Assembly (NCBI GenBank): GCA_016790285.1
Contig: JAEUPJ010000037.1
Location: 1 to 39,706, forward strand
Direction of reading: 5' to 3'
From: Roseateles sp.
GTDB lineage: Bacteria > Pseudomonadota > Gammaproteobacteria > Burkholderiales > Burkholderiaceae_C
Length of the DNA: 39,706 nt
Within the stretch, counting starts at the first letter, position 1; the number at the start of each line of letters is the position of its first letter. A program made the translations under genes and the position numbers. The notes under the pieces were generated by a model. It was not told the DNA's origin, ran no database searches, and saw only the letters and a list, made by a program, of their open reading frames with translations. Positions 38,565 through 39,706 of the stretch are shown here, piece after piece.

Positions 38565-39524
38565 ATGCTTTCTAGGACCGCAGACCACCTTTTCTGGCTG
38601 AGCCGCTACATCGAACGCGCTGAGAACACGGCGCGCATGCTGGACATCGCCTACCAGACCTCGCTGCAGCCGCAGTCGGCCGACGAGTCGGAGCAGACGT
38701 GGCACAGCCTGGTGTCGATCTCCGAGCTCAACAGCCTGTACGGCGCCAAGTACCCGAGCATCAACGGCCGCAACGTCATGGAGTTCATGGTGGCCGACGA
38801 GAGCAATCTCTCGTCCATCTTCAATTGCCTGCGCGCGGCCCGCGAGAACGCGCGTGCCGTGCGCGGCGCCCTCACCACCGAGGTGTGGGAGACGATGAAC
38901 CAGACCTGGCTGGAGTTCCGCCGCCTGCTGCGCGAAGGGGCGCTGGCGCGCGACCCGTCGCAGCTGTTCGAGTGGGTCAAGTACCGCAGCCACCTCTCGC
39001 GTGGCGTGACGGTGGGCACCATGCTGCAGGACGAGGCCTTTCACTTCATCCGCATCGGCTCCTTCCTCGAGCGGGCGGACAACACCGCGCGGCTGCTGGA
39101 CGTGAAGTTCTATCGCCAGGAGCAGACCCAGGGCGGGCCGGAGGCTTCCAGCCACGACGCGGCGCGCGACTTCTACTACTGGTCGGCCGTGTTGCGCTCG
39201 GTTTCGGGGTTCGAGATCTACCGCAAGGTCTACAGCAACGTGATCCAGCCGGAGAAGGTGGCGGAGCTGCTCATCCTGCGCCCGGACATGCCGCGCTCGC
39301 TCTCGCACTGCGTGACGCGCATGCAGGCCAACCTCAAGCGCGTGGCCAACCCGCAGTCGGGGGAGACGCTGCGCCGCGTGGGGCGGCTGGAGGCGGAGCT
39401 GGCCTTCGGACGCATCGACGAGATCCTGGCGGATGGCTTGCATCCGTTCCTGGATGGGTTCCTGGCGGAGGTGGCGGACCTGGGGGGGCGCATCAGTCAG
39501 GACTTCCTGGTGCCGTCGGTGTGA
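38565..39524 (+). CDS. Alpha-E domain protein (DUF403)
   Basis: 319 residues, wholly alpha-helical. The family signature is at the start, LSRTADHLFWLSRYIERAEN, with TARMLDIAYQ and later SHLSRGVTVGTMLQDEAFHF and IGSFLERADNTARLLDVKFY. Alpha-E proteins nearly always travel with the circularly permuted ATP-grasp protein and are thought to act with it in an unidentified peptide ligation or modification pathway. A ribosome binding site (GGGAG) lies before the ATG, 13 bases after the previous stop. A transglutaminase-like gene, which commonly follows in this operon, does not begin within the 180 bases remaining. Confidence 0.93.
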   Translation: MLSRTADHLFWLSRYIERAENTARMLDIAYQTSLQPQSADESEQTWHSLVSISELNSLYGAKYPSINGRNVMEFMVADESNLSSIFNCLRAARENARAVRGALTTEVWETMNQTWLEFRRLLREGALARDPSQLFEWVKYRSHLSRGVTVGTMLQDEAFHFIRIGSFLERADNTARLLDVKFYRQEQTQGGPEASSHDAARDFYYWSAVLRSVSGFEIYRKVYSNVIQPEKVAELLILRPDMPRSLSHCVTRMQANLKRVANPQSGETLRRVGRLEAELAFGRIDEILADGLHPFLDGFLAEVADLGGRISQDFLVPSV

Positions 39525-39546
39525 GCGGGGTTGCCCTTGCCTATGG

Positions 39547-39635
39547 CCTTTCGACTCGTTGCACCGTGCCGGGACGTCGCCCCGGCGGGCGACCTTCTTT
39601 TTGAGCGACCAAAAAGAAGGCAAAAAGTCGCCCCC
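39547..39635. repeat. Second locus of the dispersed palindromic repeat family
   Basis: CTTTCGACTCGTTGCACCGT, GCCGGGA, GCCCCGGCGGGCG follow the order and nearly the sequence of 8011-8040 plus 8120-8132. Then comes an 11-bp hairpin: CCTTCTTTTTG (39593-39603), loop AGCGAC, CAAAAAGAAGG (39610-39620). The 8.1-kb copies have a different stem sequence in the same position but the same design. The element probably continues past the window edge. No gene is seen from 39525 to 39706. Confidence 0.75.
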
Positions 39636-39706
39636 GTTCCGTCCGGCCCTTTGCTTCGCAGCGGGCTGCCCTGCGCTGCTCAGGCCTTGAGGGCTCGCGC
39701 GGAACT

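Overview
The window is GC-rich (roughly 70% by eye) and uses codons heavily biased to G or C in third position. Its gene families point to a betaproteobacterium of the order Burkholderiales, probably of the Rubrivivax/Leptothrix/Roseateles/Comamonadaceae type: class II ribonucleotide reductase, a DUF1415 protein, ECF sigma plus Ser/Thr kinase pair, ATP-grasp/alpha-E pair, and intergenic palindromic repeats. This is inference from protein resemblance. No marker gene such as rRNA is present.

Layout. (1) 1-3289, minus: the class II ribonucleotide reductase gene nrdJ, running off the left edge and interrupted by a 380-residue LAGLIDADG intein (1280-2419) placed directly before the catalytic radical cysteine. 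A LexA-like box lies just upstream of the start. (2) 3454-4954: an EipA-like (DUF1134) exported protein, a small unknown protein, and a PilZ protein with no canonical start codon. (3) 5010-7917: a LytS-type kinase, a degenerate LytS paralogue (pseudokinase) and a LytTR response regulator, with overlapping start and stop codons. (4) 7918-8779: non-coding, dominated by a 627-bp imperfect inverted repeat. (5) 8780-11458: an S9 prolyl-oligopeptidase, converging end to end with an ECF sigma factor/Ser-Thr kinase-TPR operon on the minus strand (11459-14850). (6) 14900-17281: a GAF-PAS3 histidine kinase.

(7) 17388-31463: the most striking part, a 14-kb run of eight tightly packed plus-strand genes. 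It holds three hybrid histidine kinases with different sensory N-termini (TPR+GAFs, membrane, GAF), an HPt protein, a receiver-class III nucleotide cyclase, a cyclic-nucleotide-binding patatin phospholipase, a membrane protein with a cyclic-nucleotide-binding domain, and a dCache-HAMP-GGDEF diguanylate cyclase. The simplest reading is that several inputs converge through phosphorelay on cyclic nucleotide production. The nucleotide would be read by a lipase and a membrane protein, with c-di-GMP as a second output. An OmpR-type regulator (31470-32159, minus) converges on the end of this cluster.

(8) 32322-34527: a small unknown protein, DUF1415 and an M20 amidohydrolase. (9) 34578-36969: a small secreted CxxC protein and a ZnuD-like TonB-dependent receptor. 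(10) 37118-39524: a circularly permuted ATP-grasp protein and an alpha-E protein. The last 180 bases carry another member of the repeat family seen at 8.0-8.6 kb. I saw no tRNA, rRNA, CRISPR array, transposase or phage gene.
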